Source: Blastobasis lacticolella
Lineage: Eukaryota > Arthropoda > Insecta > Lepidoptera > Blastobasidae
DNA: 64,000 nt
Direction of reading: 5' to 3'
NCBI GenBank assembly: GCA_905147135.1
Contig: LR990059.1
Location: forward strand, 13,105,001-13,169,000
Shown piece after piece: positions 43,891 to 55,823 of the stretch (within the stretch, counting starts at the first letter, position 1; the number at the start of each line of letters is the position of its first letter). Both the position numbers and the translations under genes were made by a program. A model generated the notes under the pieces. It did no database searches. It had not been told where the DNA came from and worked only from the letters and a program-made list of their open reading frames with translations.

Positions 43891-44240
43891 CCTACTCTCA
43901 CCCTGGTCCTTCTATAGGGTTGCCATGGAGACAATCAACCTTCATCTGTTATTTAATCGAGTTATATGTCAAATGAATAGTATTTATTTCCCATATCCAA
44001 CAATGTATGGTTGCCTAGGAAAAACTTGGTTCGAACTTAAATATCGGCAAACATTCATAAAATATATGAGCGAAAATAAATTTATTTTCATTTCCGTTCG
44101 GACTAAACTTTGCCTAGGCAACCATATATTGTTAAATAGAAGAAAGAATACCTTTTATTTGACATATAAGTCGATTAAATAACACATGAAGATAGATGTC
44201 CCCATGGCAACCCCCTAGAAGGACCAGGGTGAGAGTAGGC
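43891..44240. mobile_element. Foldback element with about 130-bp inverted arms
   Basis: CCTACTCTCACCCTGGTCCT at left is repeated inverted at the right end near 44221-44239. The arms match almost continuously through GGTTGCCATGG and ATGGTTGCCTAGG, leaving a short centre. No protein is expected. Confidence 0.75.
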
Positions 44241-44797
44241 AACTCATATATTTTTTTCTTAAGAAAGTAATATTTTCGTATAATGTACGATTTTCTTAAA
44301 TAACAGATGAGGGAAGATATTCTATGGTCGGATCTAAGACCATTATTCTTTGCAAATATTTAGAAATCGTTCTTAAGATTTCCTCTCTTTACAATAATCA
44401 GGTAGGTAGGTGTACCTACTTTTTCCGAGGTGGCCTGACGACCTGCCGACCTTCCCATGGACCACATACCGTGTAGTTATCGGGGGTTGGGGAAGGGCGG
44501 GGGCCTATATCTTAGGGCTGGAATGTCTTTCGAAGGTATCTAACTATAAATAAAATAAACGAAACTTTCAAACAAACATGAAAGTTGTATGCTACATATT
44601 TACCTAATAATTCGGAAATTTTCCACAAGCAGGAACTCACAACAGACTGAGAAAGAGATAGAAGCATCGCGTCCCACCAGACGATTCCCTCGAAGCGTAC
44701 AGAACATCTCTCTAGAACGGCCAGCGGATCCCTCAATCGCTTGTTGTTCTGATAAAATTGCTGCCCGAGTATTGTTCGTGACCTCAGCCGCTGTGGT

Positions 44798-44835
44798 TAT
44801 AAAAGGGTGTATCCACACAACGAAGCCATTTCAAC
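44798..44835 (+). promoter_or_regulatory. TATA box of the bilin-binding-protein-like gene
   Basis: TATAAAAG at 44798-44805 lies about 98 bases before the ATG at 44896. An initiator-like TCAACT starts at about 44831, giving a likely cap site near 44830 and a short leader of about 65 bases. Motif and spacing are seen; promoter activity is inferred. Confidence 0.6.
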
Positions 44836-44895
44836 TCAGCCTCCCGCGAAGAGAGATTCGTTTTATATTTGCGCTCCCATTTTATCTAATTTGCG

Positions 44896-47800
44896 ATGTT
44901 CAGATTAGCGTTTATCACGTTGGTAGCTGCTGCCTCAGCGAGCGTCATCCACGAAAATGCTTGCCCCGATTTGAAGGCTGTCGAGAACTTCAATTTGACT
45001 GCTGTGAGTAGACAATTTATCTGCTATTTATGTTTAATTTGCGCCTATTATTTTGCGTAGGCTCGTACCTTCCTCCGTCGACGACATGAATGGTTCAGTT
45101 GGTTAACTAGACGGTCTGCCACGCAGAGGTCCCGGGTTCGATTCCCGGTCCAGCAGAAATTGAAATGATTAATTTTAATTTCTGTTACGGGTCTGGGTGT
45201 TAAATGTATAATAAGTACGTATTTATAAAATATATAAGTAGTTTATTAGTTCTCTGGCACCCATAACACAAGCATTGCTTACTTTGGGGCTAGATAGAGC
45301 TGTGTGAATGGTCCAAGCATATTTATTAATTATATATTTATGGGTTTACTAATTTGGATTACGAAGATAGACATGGGGAAAATTTCATTTAAATCTGTTC
45401 GGACTATTTATTTTATGTCCGCGTCCGTGCTCCACATAGGTTGTCTCCAGCGGTTACTCAGGTTTTAATTAGAAGGTAGTCAAGACCAAACTCTTTACCC
45501 ATTTTCCGGTTTGTAGATTTCAATAAAGATTTCCAAATGTTTTTCAATGTACATTTATCTCAGGCAATTATAATCAGAAACTAGATAAGTGCATACAGGT
45601 ACAGGTATTACAGATACAGGTATTAATCAGCTTGTTGTAAGGTAAATATCATCATTTCTTTGAACTTCTATTATTATGTGCCATAAATATTATATCTTCA
45701 ATAAGATATCCCGTATGGTACCCGGGCTTGTCATCCGTATTCAGTCTGCTAACATTCGAGTATCCAGTGGGCTCCTGTTACGTTCCCTAAACTTAAAAAG
45801 ACCCTATGACACACGGAAATAATGTAGTTTTCTATTACTCATATAAGAGAATTATAGAAAAGGGTCAGACGGACAGACCGACGAGCTAGAGGTTGTTTTA
45901 TAATATGAGTATAGACACTATGAACTATGGTCACTGGCATAGCCCGAAGGATTGCCAAGCATAAGTTGTAGTAGGCAGGGCAATATAGCATAACAGATAG
46001 CCGACGAACCAGTAAATTCTCGAGTGGCGACCACGTACCAAAAGATGCAGCGTGGGTAGGCCTCCGTCAAGGTGGGCCGACGATCTGGTCCAGATCACAG
46101 GTACCAGCTGGATGCGGAAGGCACAGGAGCGGCCTTTGTGGAGATCTCTGGGGGAGGCGTAGGACTCCCAGCAGTGGGCGTCTTCCGGATGATGATGATT
46201 ATAGACAACAACTAAACCCGAGTAACTGGGGCCTATACAATACAAGGGGCATACACAAGGATACAAGGATAATTTAGCACTTAGATGTAGGCGTGGATGT
46301 GAAACATCAACTTCAGCTATCTGTCACGACTAACGCTTTACAAAATGGAGTCGTGCTAGATGATCCTTGCAACGCATTGTGCACTCAAAGAATATTTTAC
46401 CATTGTTCTACTGTGTGTTATTAAGGGGGTTTTTTAAACTTTTATTTTTTAGTTTGAAATACATCAATGAAAGAAACTTAAAGGTAAAGAAATAGCTCTC
46501 CATGAATTAAATTTTAAAATTGTTTTATGGCTGCAGGCCACTTCTATCGCATGACCCAGGCTTTCTGCAGGCTCTATGCCAGTAAATATGTGTATGGGCA
46601 GTACTGGGCATGCGCGCTGATATAAGCCAGCGCATTTTTTTTTTGTTGCAAAATTGTAAGAAGGGTCTTGGCAGGACGGCAAGCTTCAGTGACCATAGCA
46701 TCACACCAGACTGCTAGTCAGCGCCTCCTGTCAGGCAACATTCGAGGCAATAATTAAGCAACAACTTGAACTTGAACTTCAAAAGAAAATTGCAATTGCA
46801 ATATAGTACTTAATTTCTTAGTAGAATCGATTTCTCCAATAGTTTATTCTCTAACAAACTAGTTTAGCAGATTTCAAGATCGCCTATTTAAGATCCATGC
46901 TGCGAAGTATGTGAAAATTGGACGTCCAGATTGGGCCCGCAACAACGCAGTCGCAACTGAAAATTTATTTATTATTGAAATTATTATTTATGGAAGATTT
47001 TATTATTCACTAAATGAAAAATGAAACAATTATATTTAAAGATTTGTACGCCTCAGCATGCGGGCAAAGGATAGAGAAACTATTAAAGATAATTAAAACA
47101 TCTGTAATACCTATCTCTTACAAATAAATATTTTGAATCTTTGAATCTTTGCAACGGCTACTTGGCTGAAATTGGATCTTTGGTTATATATTCAGTCACC
47201 TGAATGTGAATGTGCAGGTGCACGATGTTTTCCCTCACCTCACCTCAACTAATGTACATAATTCAGGAAAGAGTCACATGGCTGCAGTGAGATCGAACCC
47301 GGTACCTCTCGCTTACGAGTCGGATACCACCGACTCTCCGCGATTTGTACGTACCTATTATATTAGGTACTTATAGTCTGTTGACATATGAAACACTATC
47401 GCATCATACGATACAGTACTATCAAAATTAGATCGATTGCATACCACACGATAACTTAATCTAGACAGATTATTGAAGACTCATGCCCGATGGACTATCT
47501 TAGGCAAATTCCAAGGAGATTTTTGCATTTAGTAGGTATTTGTACAATACTTTTTCCTGTTACAAATTGATTTTATTATTAGACTAGCCAGGCATTTGAC
47601 CGCCATCTCACCTGGTAGTAATTGACGATGCGGCCGAAGATAGAGCATGTCTGGCTAGGAACAACCTATTCACTCCAGCCTTTATATGACCTCAGGGAAT
47701 ACATTCGCAGGCAACGTGTTCCATTCCTTAGCCGTACGCATTATAAATCAACGACATAAGGATGAAACGTTCGCCCGGATCACAATTCCTAATGGCAAAA

Positions 47801-50800
47801 AGGGGTCCTCGGAATGAGGTCGTGCAACTGCTTCGCACACTCTGAATATTTTAAATTAGGTTATGAGTCACCTAAAGTTTAGCGCAATCAGCATCAGATG
47901 TCAGCGGTAAATAGTACACCTTAAATATAGTTCGTGCGAGATGAATTGACAATAGCGTGCCTTTATCTTTCGGTCAACTACTGAAAAAATTAATCATCTT
48001 GGCGTTAAAGTCCCGTTTAAAAAAGAGCTATGGAACGCAGTATTCTAGCAGTGAAAATAATAGACCGAGTTCGAAACATTGCGTTTTAGTAGTATGAGAC
48101 AAGCAACACTAAAGTGGGATTTAACTTCATTAGCCGGATGCACTCCGAAAAAAGGCACAAAGATTCACACATGTACTGTTCCATGTAAGAATTCTATTGC
48201 CACGTAAAAGTTAGCAAGATGATATATTCGTTTATAATCTCGCTTGCACTGAGGCGCTGTCCTAATTGGCAACGATCGTGCAACAATGGTCGTACGACGA
48301 ACGTCGCCCGACGAACAGGAGACCTCAAAACCGCCCGTCGCAGGACAATGATCGCACGACCGTTGCCAATCAGAACACCGCCTGATACCGCTAAGAATCA
48401 CGACGGGTGGCGTAGTTTGGGCAGGACCTTTGTCCAGCAGTGGGACAACATAGGCTAAACAAAAAATATATAATTATTACTGATTTAAACGTAAGTCGAT
48501 ATTAAGGCCCAAGAATATTGTACAGGAACCGTTCGTTGACTTTTATTTCCACTGACCTTGAACTTGCACTGTTCAATTTTGCGTGAATGTCAAACTTACT
48601 TATAAACTGAACAATTGTTGTGGCCGCCATCCAAAAGGCTTTCGATCTTTGATTCTTCTAGCCTTCACGCACGGCTGAGCGAATGAATCACCGAATGATT
48701 CAATTCCATTTAGTGTGATCTAAAATGAATCGAGCGTAAGAGTTAATTCAATTTTTTACCCCATTGTTAGTTTATTGATACGTATTATCAATTTAGCTAC
48801 AGCTTTCGGGGGTTAGTGATTTTTCTTCTTCCTCCTGCCCTTGTCCCAGATTAACTGGGGTCGGGCCTCCTGGTGGACTTGCTCTGCCAGCAAATAGGCA
48901 AAGCTATTGTTCCTAATGGAGCACATGAGACAATAGGTACTTTAACTTACTTAACAGCAGCATCACAATACTATTTAAGTTATTAATGCCTCCAATTCAA
49001 ACGGGATGCTATATAACCCGCTTAACCCTATGCATATACCACTTATCCACTATATCACATTGCTTAAATAAATAATAAATATGCTCGGAAAATTCACACA
49101 GGGCCATCTTTTTTTTTTATGTTATACGATAGGCAAACAGGCAAGCGGGCCACCTGCTGGAAAGTGGTCACCACTGCCTATAGACATTAGCAACACCAAG
49201 AGTATCGCCAATGCGTTGCCCACCTCTATAACACGTTACTCTGGCAGCAAAAAGGCAAATATCCCTCCACTGCCAAAGCCACGGTTCCCCAAATTCCCAC
49301 CCCATGGAGCTCTGGAAACCTTACTCACCGGCAGAAACACAATACTATTTAAAAGAGTATTGTTTAGCTGCGGTATTCTGTAAGGTACTTCCCCAGTCGG
49401 GCGGCTCCAATTCGAACGGGATACCCCGCTATGCCCTACCTCTCTTAAGCCCCAAAGTAAGCAAAACTTTTGTTATGGGTGCTAGATAACTAATAAAACT
49501 ACTTATATAATCTTTTTTTAAATATAATCTTACATATATATAACACCCAGACCCGTATCCGTATAATTAAAATTGATAATTTCTATTTCTGCTCGGCCGG
49601 GAATCGAACCCGGGACCTCTGCGTGGCAGACCCGGCATAGTAGCCCGCTGAACCACTCAGGTCGTCCAATCAAAGCATGTCTAAAAAACGATTTCCTTCC
49701 ACAGTACCAGGGTGTTTGGTATGAGATCTCCAAGTTACCGACTGAAGCGGAGAAGGATGGCAAATGCGGATCAGCAGAGTACACCTTGGATGGTAACGTA
49801 GTCAAAGTGAAGAACACACACGTCGTCAAGGGTATCCAGACGTTCATCGAAGGCACAGCCAAGTTGGCGGAGAATGCCAATAACTCGGCCAAGCTCATCG
49901 TCACTTTCAAGTTCGGAGGTAGGTAGCATGTTTTTTGTCACGTGGTAGGTAACCATCACACCACACCACAGCTGCGCATAGACGCCAGCAAAACCAGAGG
50001 CATGACATTGACATTTCTACCGTAATAGTCAAAATGGATGAATTGGATGTGATTCCCTAAGGAAATAAATATGTAATAATAATAGTTTAACGATGCCTCG
50101 CCCCGTTGCTGGCGGCACTCTAGATGTAGGTGTATAATCTTTATTTTTAATGTATGTGTTGTAAAAAACTTATAATTTTACAGTTTTAGGTTTTTTATAA
50201 TACGTATATTTTATATCTGTATTGTAAAAAACTAAATTTAAGACTAATAATGAATGAATGAAAGAGAATAACAATAATATATATTTCCATGGGGTTCCGA
50301 TCGGCTCCCAAAACTGTTGAACTAGTCTCAGGGTCCCCAGCGTAGGCCTTGCATCGCCGTTGGTATCTGAAGGCACACCGGTGCATTCTCAATGTACGAA
50401 ATGGTCACCCACCCGGCGTGTGTTGCGTAACTTCTGTTATCTCTCTAGCAAACATGCTGCCATTGGACTGGGAAGTTTCTGGAAATGGAAATATGGAATG
50501 GCATCGAAATCGGTTGTAAACATACTTACATCCTATTTTAAAGAATGTTAATTCTTCTTATCAATGGAACATAGTTTCTAACTTAACAGCTTATCAAATT
50601 TTGCACCGATATAAACGATAAGCAAGGTCGCAAGTGGGTAATAGTTACAAAACAACACGTATCTAATCGGGTGATGGGCTTGGCATGTTACCACGTTGTG
50701 CAAAACGTGATTCCATTCATTAGGATTTTATTGTAACGATTCTTTGATACAAAAATTACATGGTAAATCATATTCCATCAACAGTCTGTAACAGTTCTGC

Positions 50801-53800
50801 CATAGGTAATTACTACGCTTGTCGAAATCATATTAGAAAAACATGGCTACACGAAGCCGACCTAGCCGATGTTTTGTTTTAGCGCTGACATCTTTCCTTA
50901 GAGCATCGGTGGCCGAGCTATTAGAGTATCCGACTCGTAAGCCTGAGGTCCCGGATTCGAATTCCACTCCGGCTATGTACCAATGACTGTTTTCTGAGTT
51001 ATGTACACTAGTTTAATACTAACCGATGCTCTTACGGTGAGGGATAACATCGTGATGAAACCTGCACATTCAGGCGACTGGAAGTGTAACCATGATCCAA
51101 TCTGGTCAGGTTCCCCTGGTAGCAGGGTCATGGAGGTCAGATGGCAGTCGCTCCACTGTAATTACCTGACCTGACCTGCGATTGAGCCATTAGTAAATTA
51201 GCAGACACGAGACCTAGAATGATGAAACTTACAATACCTGGGGATGTAAAAAGGCCATATTAACGTTTCCTTATATCATCATCATCATCATCTTGGCGTT
51301 AATGTCCCGGTTGTGCTCTCAAAAACGAGGGCCCAGGGTCCGCCTTCACCATGATCCAGGATTTGGCGATCAGGTAATTACAGTGGAGCGACTGCCATCT
51401 GACCTCCGTGTTCTTGCTACCGAGGGAACCTGACCAGATTGGATCATGGTTACAAATTTAGTTGCCTGAATTTGAAAGTTTCATCACGATGTTTTCCCTC
51501 ACCGTTAGAGCATCGGTTAGTGTTCAACTAATGTACATAACTCAGGAATAGTCTTTGGTACATGGCCGCAGCGGGATTTGAATCCGGTACCCTTTCGCTT
51601 GCGAGTTGGATACTCAACCTCCCAGCTATCGACGTTTCCTTATATTATTCATATTAATTTGTCATCAACTTATCTGCAGCGTCGCTGTTGTTGACATTGA
51701 CATGACAATTAAAAATGGCGTATTAGCCACCGGATCAGAAAAATTTATGGCATTCAAATATGAATCATAATATGTGGCCTTTTTAGACCCCCTGCAAACA
51801 CCTATATCCATAGGAAATTAAAATTCATTAATTCAATTTCTGTTTGGCCAAGAATTGAGCCTGGGACCTATATGGTTGGTCGTAGTGGCCACTGTATCAG
51901 GTTGTCAAGTCTAGCAACTAGCGACCATTATAAGACTAGCTACTTTATTTCGTTTCCAGATGTAACCAGGGACACACCTCTTTCTGTTCTGGCCACGGAC
52001 TACAACAACTACGCCTTCGCCTACAACTGCAAATACGATGAAAAGAAGAAATCTCATCAAGGTATAGTATAGAGGCGGGAGAGTTTGGTTGTGGTGGTTT
52101 CTCTAATATCTGCGACATCCTCATCTGCATCATCCATTGCAGGGTTAGCACTAGTGTGCTCTCGATAAGCGAGAAAAGACGCGACATAGGGACATCTCTT
52201 ACAACCACAAAGCAAAAATAAATATTGCCAGCCTATTCTTTTTGCTTTCGACATAGTATTGAGAGAAGGAAACAGGCTCTCTCGCAGCGCCAGCTCTGTC
52301 GCTGGCATACTTGTGCTAGCCGTGCAGAGTTGCTGATATTTTGCACCACGATGGCCACTTTCCATCAACTTTCCACCGTCTGAACATGTGCTTTCAAAGG
52401 CAATAAAAAGCCGTAGTACAATAATACTTTCATCGCACATGTTATCGGGTTTATTACCACCGTAAGCATTATTTTTATCTCAATATTTCACGAGAAGTCA
52501 ACTATTCGTGACCATGACGCAGTGCATTGAATAATCACGAAAGCCTTAAAACCTACAATAATACTTTTTTATCCAGGCGACACTATTCGCACTATATTAG
52601 CCTCCCAGTCTGACTCGGTCCGTATGACCGATAGGGCGGAAGGATCATGGGTGGTGGTGGGACATGGCCCGGCTAATATTTACACGAATCGTGGCAATAT
52701 GTCGATGGAGACCAATACTATCATATCACATCTGTGGTATCGGTATTGATAAATAGTCAACAATCGATATAGTATGGAAATGTTTTCCAGTAGTCCCTAG
52801 TAGGTACTAGAACTTTTTAAACGATTTATCGCACATATTAGAGTCTAAAGTTTCATTCAAACTCTTTCAGTTCAGTTCGGTTTTTGCCAGAACTCATTCA
52901 AATGCTCATAAACTATAGCATCAGACCAATAACAAGAAAAATAAATCTGTACCGTTTATCCTCCATGTTCCAAGCATGTCTGTATAAAAAATTAAATCCT
53001 CCTGTATAGGTTACAACCCACACCATGTATAGGTTCCCAAACGGTTGTTAACGACACTACTATTACCACAAAGTAGATTAAATGGAATAATTCGGTGGTG
53101 ACATCAGACAAGGGAAAGCACTTTAATTGCGATAAATGTATTTCCCAAAAGGCAGTAAATACAAGGAGTCACTAGTTTATTAGGGCAATAAAGTAAAAAC
53201 AATTGGTGTGTTCGGTAACAAAGTAAAATAAGTATAATAAATATGTATCGCTATGTAGAGAAATCGTTAGAGACAGGACACGTTCGCCACATTGTTCAAG
53301 CTTATCGAGTACATTCGGAACATTTTTCCGTAGTCCAGTTGACCGAACCGGACCGCGTATAAAGAGTGACATTCTGTGTTCAGGCCTTTCCATAATAATA
53401 CCTAATTACATTTTATTACTATATTTCGTTGTTTGGCAATACTGTTTCAGGCAATCACGCAAAAAAAGTAGTAAAACACTGAAAATCCTGCTATTAAAAA
53501 CTAAAAAGTCAGTAACAAGCCGAATGGTGTAAACAAATAGGTGTATAAAGAACAAACGTTAGTTTAATTTAAACTTGAAAGCAGGCCTTTTTTATATTAA
53601 TGATCGGTATCACAAAAGTCTAAGTGAAGCTAAACATGAGAATGGTAGCTAACTAACTTTAAATCAAACGGTCATTCTAAATGAATAATGGTAAGAAAAA
53701 CCTAAAGATGATATTTCAATATCTATTCAACGATACCTGGCATGACATAGATTGTCGACTTTATTTTTTTTATTTTTCACAAAATGGCGGCTTGTAGTCG

Positions 53801-55032
53801 CCATATTGAATTTTGATCAATATCATGTCTTTCGTGACTTCACTCACAAGATTAAAACGAATTGATAGACGGAAGAACCATCACAACCAGCCTACCCCTT
53901 TGGTCTCTAGAGTGCCACAAAGAAACAAACACACATACATAGGTTGATAAACATATTACTCTCCTTTGCGTCGCGCAATCGGGTAAAAATAGTGCCTGAA
54001 CTATTTTTCGTACCAACCATTCTTCTTAATCAGTTTTCGTGACTGTGCAAGGCTACTAAAGCCTAGATAGAACCATCTAGCTATCTTTGTATTCCCTCAA
54101 GAAATTTCATTCAATTCAAATTTCATTCATCGTTTTCTACTACCTTTGCCAATTTCAGGCCTTATGCCAACAATGAAGATCATAGCACCCATCACTAATG
54201 CTAGGGGTTTAAATATGAAGTTGCCGTTTTTTCGCCCATAATAAGATCGCATTTTATTATTTTACACTATACTTATAACAATTCATGATTGATTTTGAAA
54301 AATAGTACTTATATCTAAATGCCACAAGTCATCTATATGTACTGATAATAAAAATAAAAATATAGATTTATAATAATATGATAAAGTTTATGTCTAAAAT
54401 AACGTTTCACCTACAAAATTTCATTTAAATTGTATTAGCCGTTTCCATGAAATTGAAAATGTTGCTTGTATGAAAACAATAGTTTCCATCATTTTCGTAA
54501 TACAAAACGGCAATTTGAAAGCAGACCTAATATGAAAGAAGACACCTACTGCCAAGGCCTACCACCAGAGATCTCCACAAATAGTTTCTATTACAGCTGG
54601 TACCCGCGATCTTTACCAGGTCGTCGGTCCACCTTGTGGGAGGCCTACCTACGCTGCGTCTTTTGGTATGTGGCCGCCACTCGAGAACTTTACTGCCCCC
54701 TCGGCCATCTGTTCTTCGAGCTATGTGCCTCTATGTTACCAGACTGAAGTGCCACTGCCACTTCAGTCTGGCAATCCTTAGAGCTATGTCGGTGACCTTG
54801 ATTCGCTTGCGGATCTTCTCATTATTTATTGCTTCCATTTTAATTTCTAGATTATGCCTGGGTACTTTCGCGCACCAAGACGCTGGAGGGAGAACCCAGG
54901 AAGGCCGTGGACGATTTCCTGAAGCTGCACGCCAAGGAGATTGACGAATCCAAGTTCGTGAATACAGATTTCTCGGAGGAAGCGTGCAAGTTTACAGGAA
55001 CCAGCCTCATCACTGAGTCTCCAAGGGCCTAG
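44896..55032 (+). CDS. Bilin-binding protein / insecticyanin-like lipocalin (4 exons, complete)
   Basis: Exons 44896-45003, 49705-49918, 51960-52061 and 54851-55032 join in frame to 606 bases (201 residues plus TAG). Residues 1-16 are a signal peptide (M-F-R-L, hydrophobic core, A-S-A-S), followed by E-N-A-C-P, the first lipocalin cysteine. Exon 2 carries Y-Q-G-V-W-Y-E (G-x-W) and D-G-K-C-G; exon 3 A-T-D-Y-N-N-Y-A and N-C-K-Y-D-E-K-K-K; exon 4 Y-A-W-V-L-S-R and E-E-A-C, giving all four family cysteines. Length and motif order match Pieris bilin-binding protein and insecticyanins, secreted carriers of biliverdin-type pigments. Intron phases are 0, 1, 1, as in a polycalin module. The ATG is the only plausible start after the TATA box. 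The ligand is inferred, not shown. Confidence 0.9.
45082..45340 (+). mobile_element. SINE-B in intron 1 of the bilin-binding-protein-like gene
   Basis: tRNA-like head with B-box GGGTTCGATTCCC, then the SINE-B body (GGGTCTGGGTGTT, ACCCATAACACAAGC) and an AT-rich tail. Confidence 0.75.
46013..46200 (+). mobile_element. RTE LINE 3'-end fragment
   Basis: Matches 1665-1850 (TCTCGAGTGGCGACCACGTA, GGTGGGCCGACGA and TGTGGAGATCTCT blocks) and ends in GATGATGAT. Confidence 0.75.
47150..47340 (-). mobile_element. SINE-A, truncated
   Basis: The ATTCAGTCACCTGAATGTG block, GATGTTTTCCCTCACC and a B-box/A-box head are present with deletions; the tail half is absent. Confidence 0.65.
48253..48383. mobile_element. 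Palindromic MITE, GGCGCTGT family, copy 3
   Basis: GCGCTGTCCTAATTGGCAAC at left and, inverted, GCGGTGTTCTGATTGGCAAC at right. Confidence 0.75.
49085..49672 (-). mobile_element. SINE-B split by another repeat, next to the exon 2 acceptor
   Basis: The SINE-B tail end (AAATTCACACAGGGCCATC) is at 49088-49110 and the rest, with its tRNA-like head, at about 49447-49670. Between them lies a 335-base repeat also seen at 9455-9725 (GGCAAACAGGCAAGCGGGCC). The head stops 34 bases before exon 2. Confidence 0.7.
50899..51180 (+). mobile_element. SINE-A in intron 2 of the bilin-binding-protein-like gene
   Basis: GAGCATCGGTGGCCGAGC head, B-box-like GGATTCGAATTCC, then the body to TGTAATTACCTGACC; the tail is lost. 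Confidence 0.75.
51276..51638 (-). mobile_element. SINE-A full-length copy with ATC-repeat tail
   Basis: (ATC)n then CTTGGCGTTAATGTCCCGGT at left; a mutated tRNA-like head ends near 51638. It lies opposite in orientation to the copy 100 bases before it. Confidence 0.75.
51790..51915 (-). mobile_element. SINE-B head fragment, degenerate
   Basis: AATTAAAATTCATTAATTC, TTTCTGTTTGGCC and a damaged head to CAGGTTGTC match SINE-B; exon 3 starts about 45 bases later. Confidence 0.55.
52062..54534. other. Intron 3 of the bilin-binding-protein-like gene, mostly unrecognised
   Basis: AT-rich, with no clear element except a short GC-richer scrap at about 52590-52690. Confidence 0.4.
54540..54826 (-). 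mobile_element. RTE LINE 3' end, antisense, next to the exon 4 acceptor
   Basis: The reverse complement matches 1545-1820 of the left-end LINE. It ends about 24 bases before exon 4. Confidence 0.75.
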
Positions 55033-55488
55033 TAAAGTAGATTTTGTGAAGGTCTAAAATAAGTATGAACGAGATACAGTCAACTGTGATTATGTAAAAT
55101 TCTTTGACACAAATTGAGAAAATAATGAGGAATGTATTGAGTCCGGGACCGGAAAGAAACTTCTTATAGCTGGGGACACAATAATCCTTATACTGTCCAC
55201 TTATATAGGTATGATTAGGTACTGTTCAGAACTGAAAATATTGCATATATCTTAATGTACTACTAATAATAACATTATAACTATCAAGTAACAAGAATGT
55301 GATATTAAAACGTTTTTATGCGAACTTGAATATCTTATAAGCTAAAATTCGTACGAGTAATATATTGAGGCGTACAAATTTTCTGCAAAATCTGCAAATG
55401 CTTGAGCCCACTCAGCGATGCCAATAATTTGGATTAAGTGAATGATAATATTTGAAGCTATTTATTTTTTGTAACTTAACAAAATGTG

Positions 55489-55494
55489 AATAAA
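55489..55494 (+). terminator. Polyadenylation signal of the bilin-binding-protein-like gene
   Basis: AATAAA at 55489-55494 lies 457 bases after the stop codon. A T-rich stretch follows, suiting cleavage just downstream. It is the best canonical signal I noticed in this 3' region; weaker variants may exist. Confidence 0.5.
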
Positions 55495-55660
55495 TTTTAT
55501 GGAATACATTCCTCTTTTCCTTTATGTAAATATTTCGATACAATCCCTAGTGACACAAGAGCTGATGGTCCCATCTGATAGAAATTACCACCCGACTGGA
55601 TTATTTCCATTTGCAGAAATGGAAACTGCTGTAGTATTTTGATGTAACTGGTCGTAAAAG

Positions 55661-55823
55661 GCGCTGTCTTAATTGGCAATGGTCGTGCGACCATTCGTAC
55701 GACGGACATCGTCCGACTAATAGGAGACCTCAAAACCGACCGTCGTACGACCGTTGCCAATTGAACAGCGCCGGAGACCTCGAAACCGAACGTCGCACGA
55801 CCTATGCCAATTAGGACAGCGCC
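55661..55823. mobile_element. Palindromic MITE, GGCGCTGT family, copy 4 with extra half
   Basis: GGCGCTGTCTTAATTGGCAA at left; two successive right ends (ACAGCGCCGG near 55770 and GGACAGCGCC near 55820) show one and a half units. Confidence 0.7.

Noticed and set aside
43925..44182. 85-codon open frame
   Set aside because: It lies wholly within the arms of the foldback element and has no recognisable motif.
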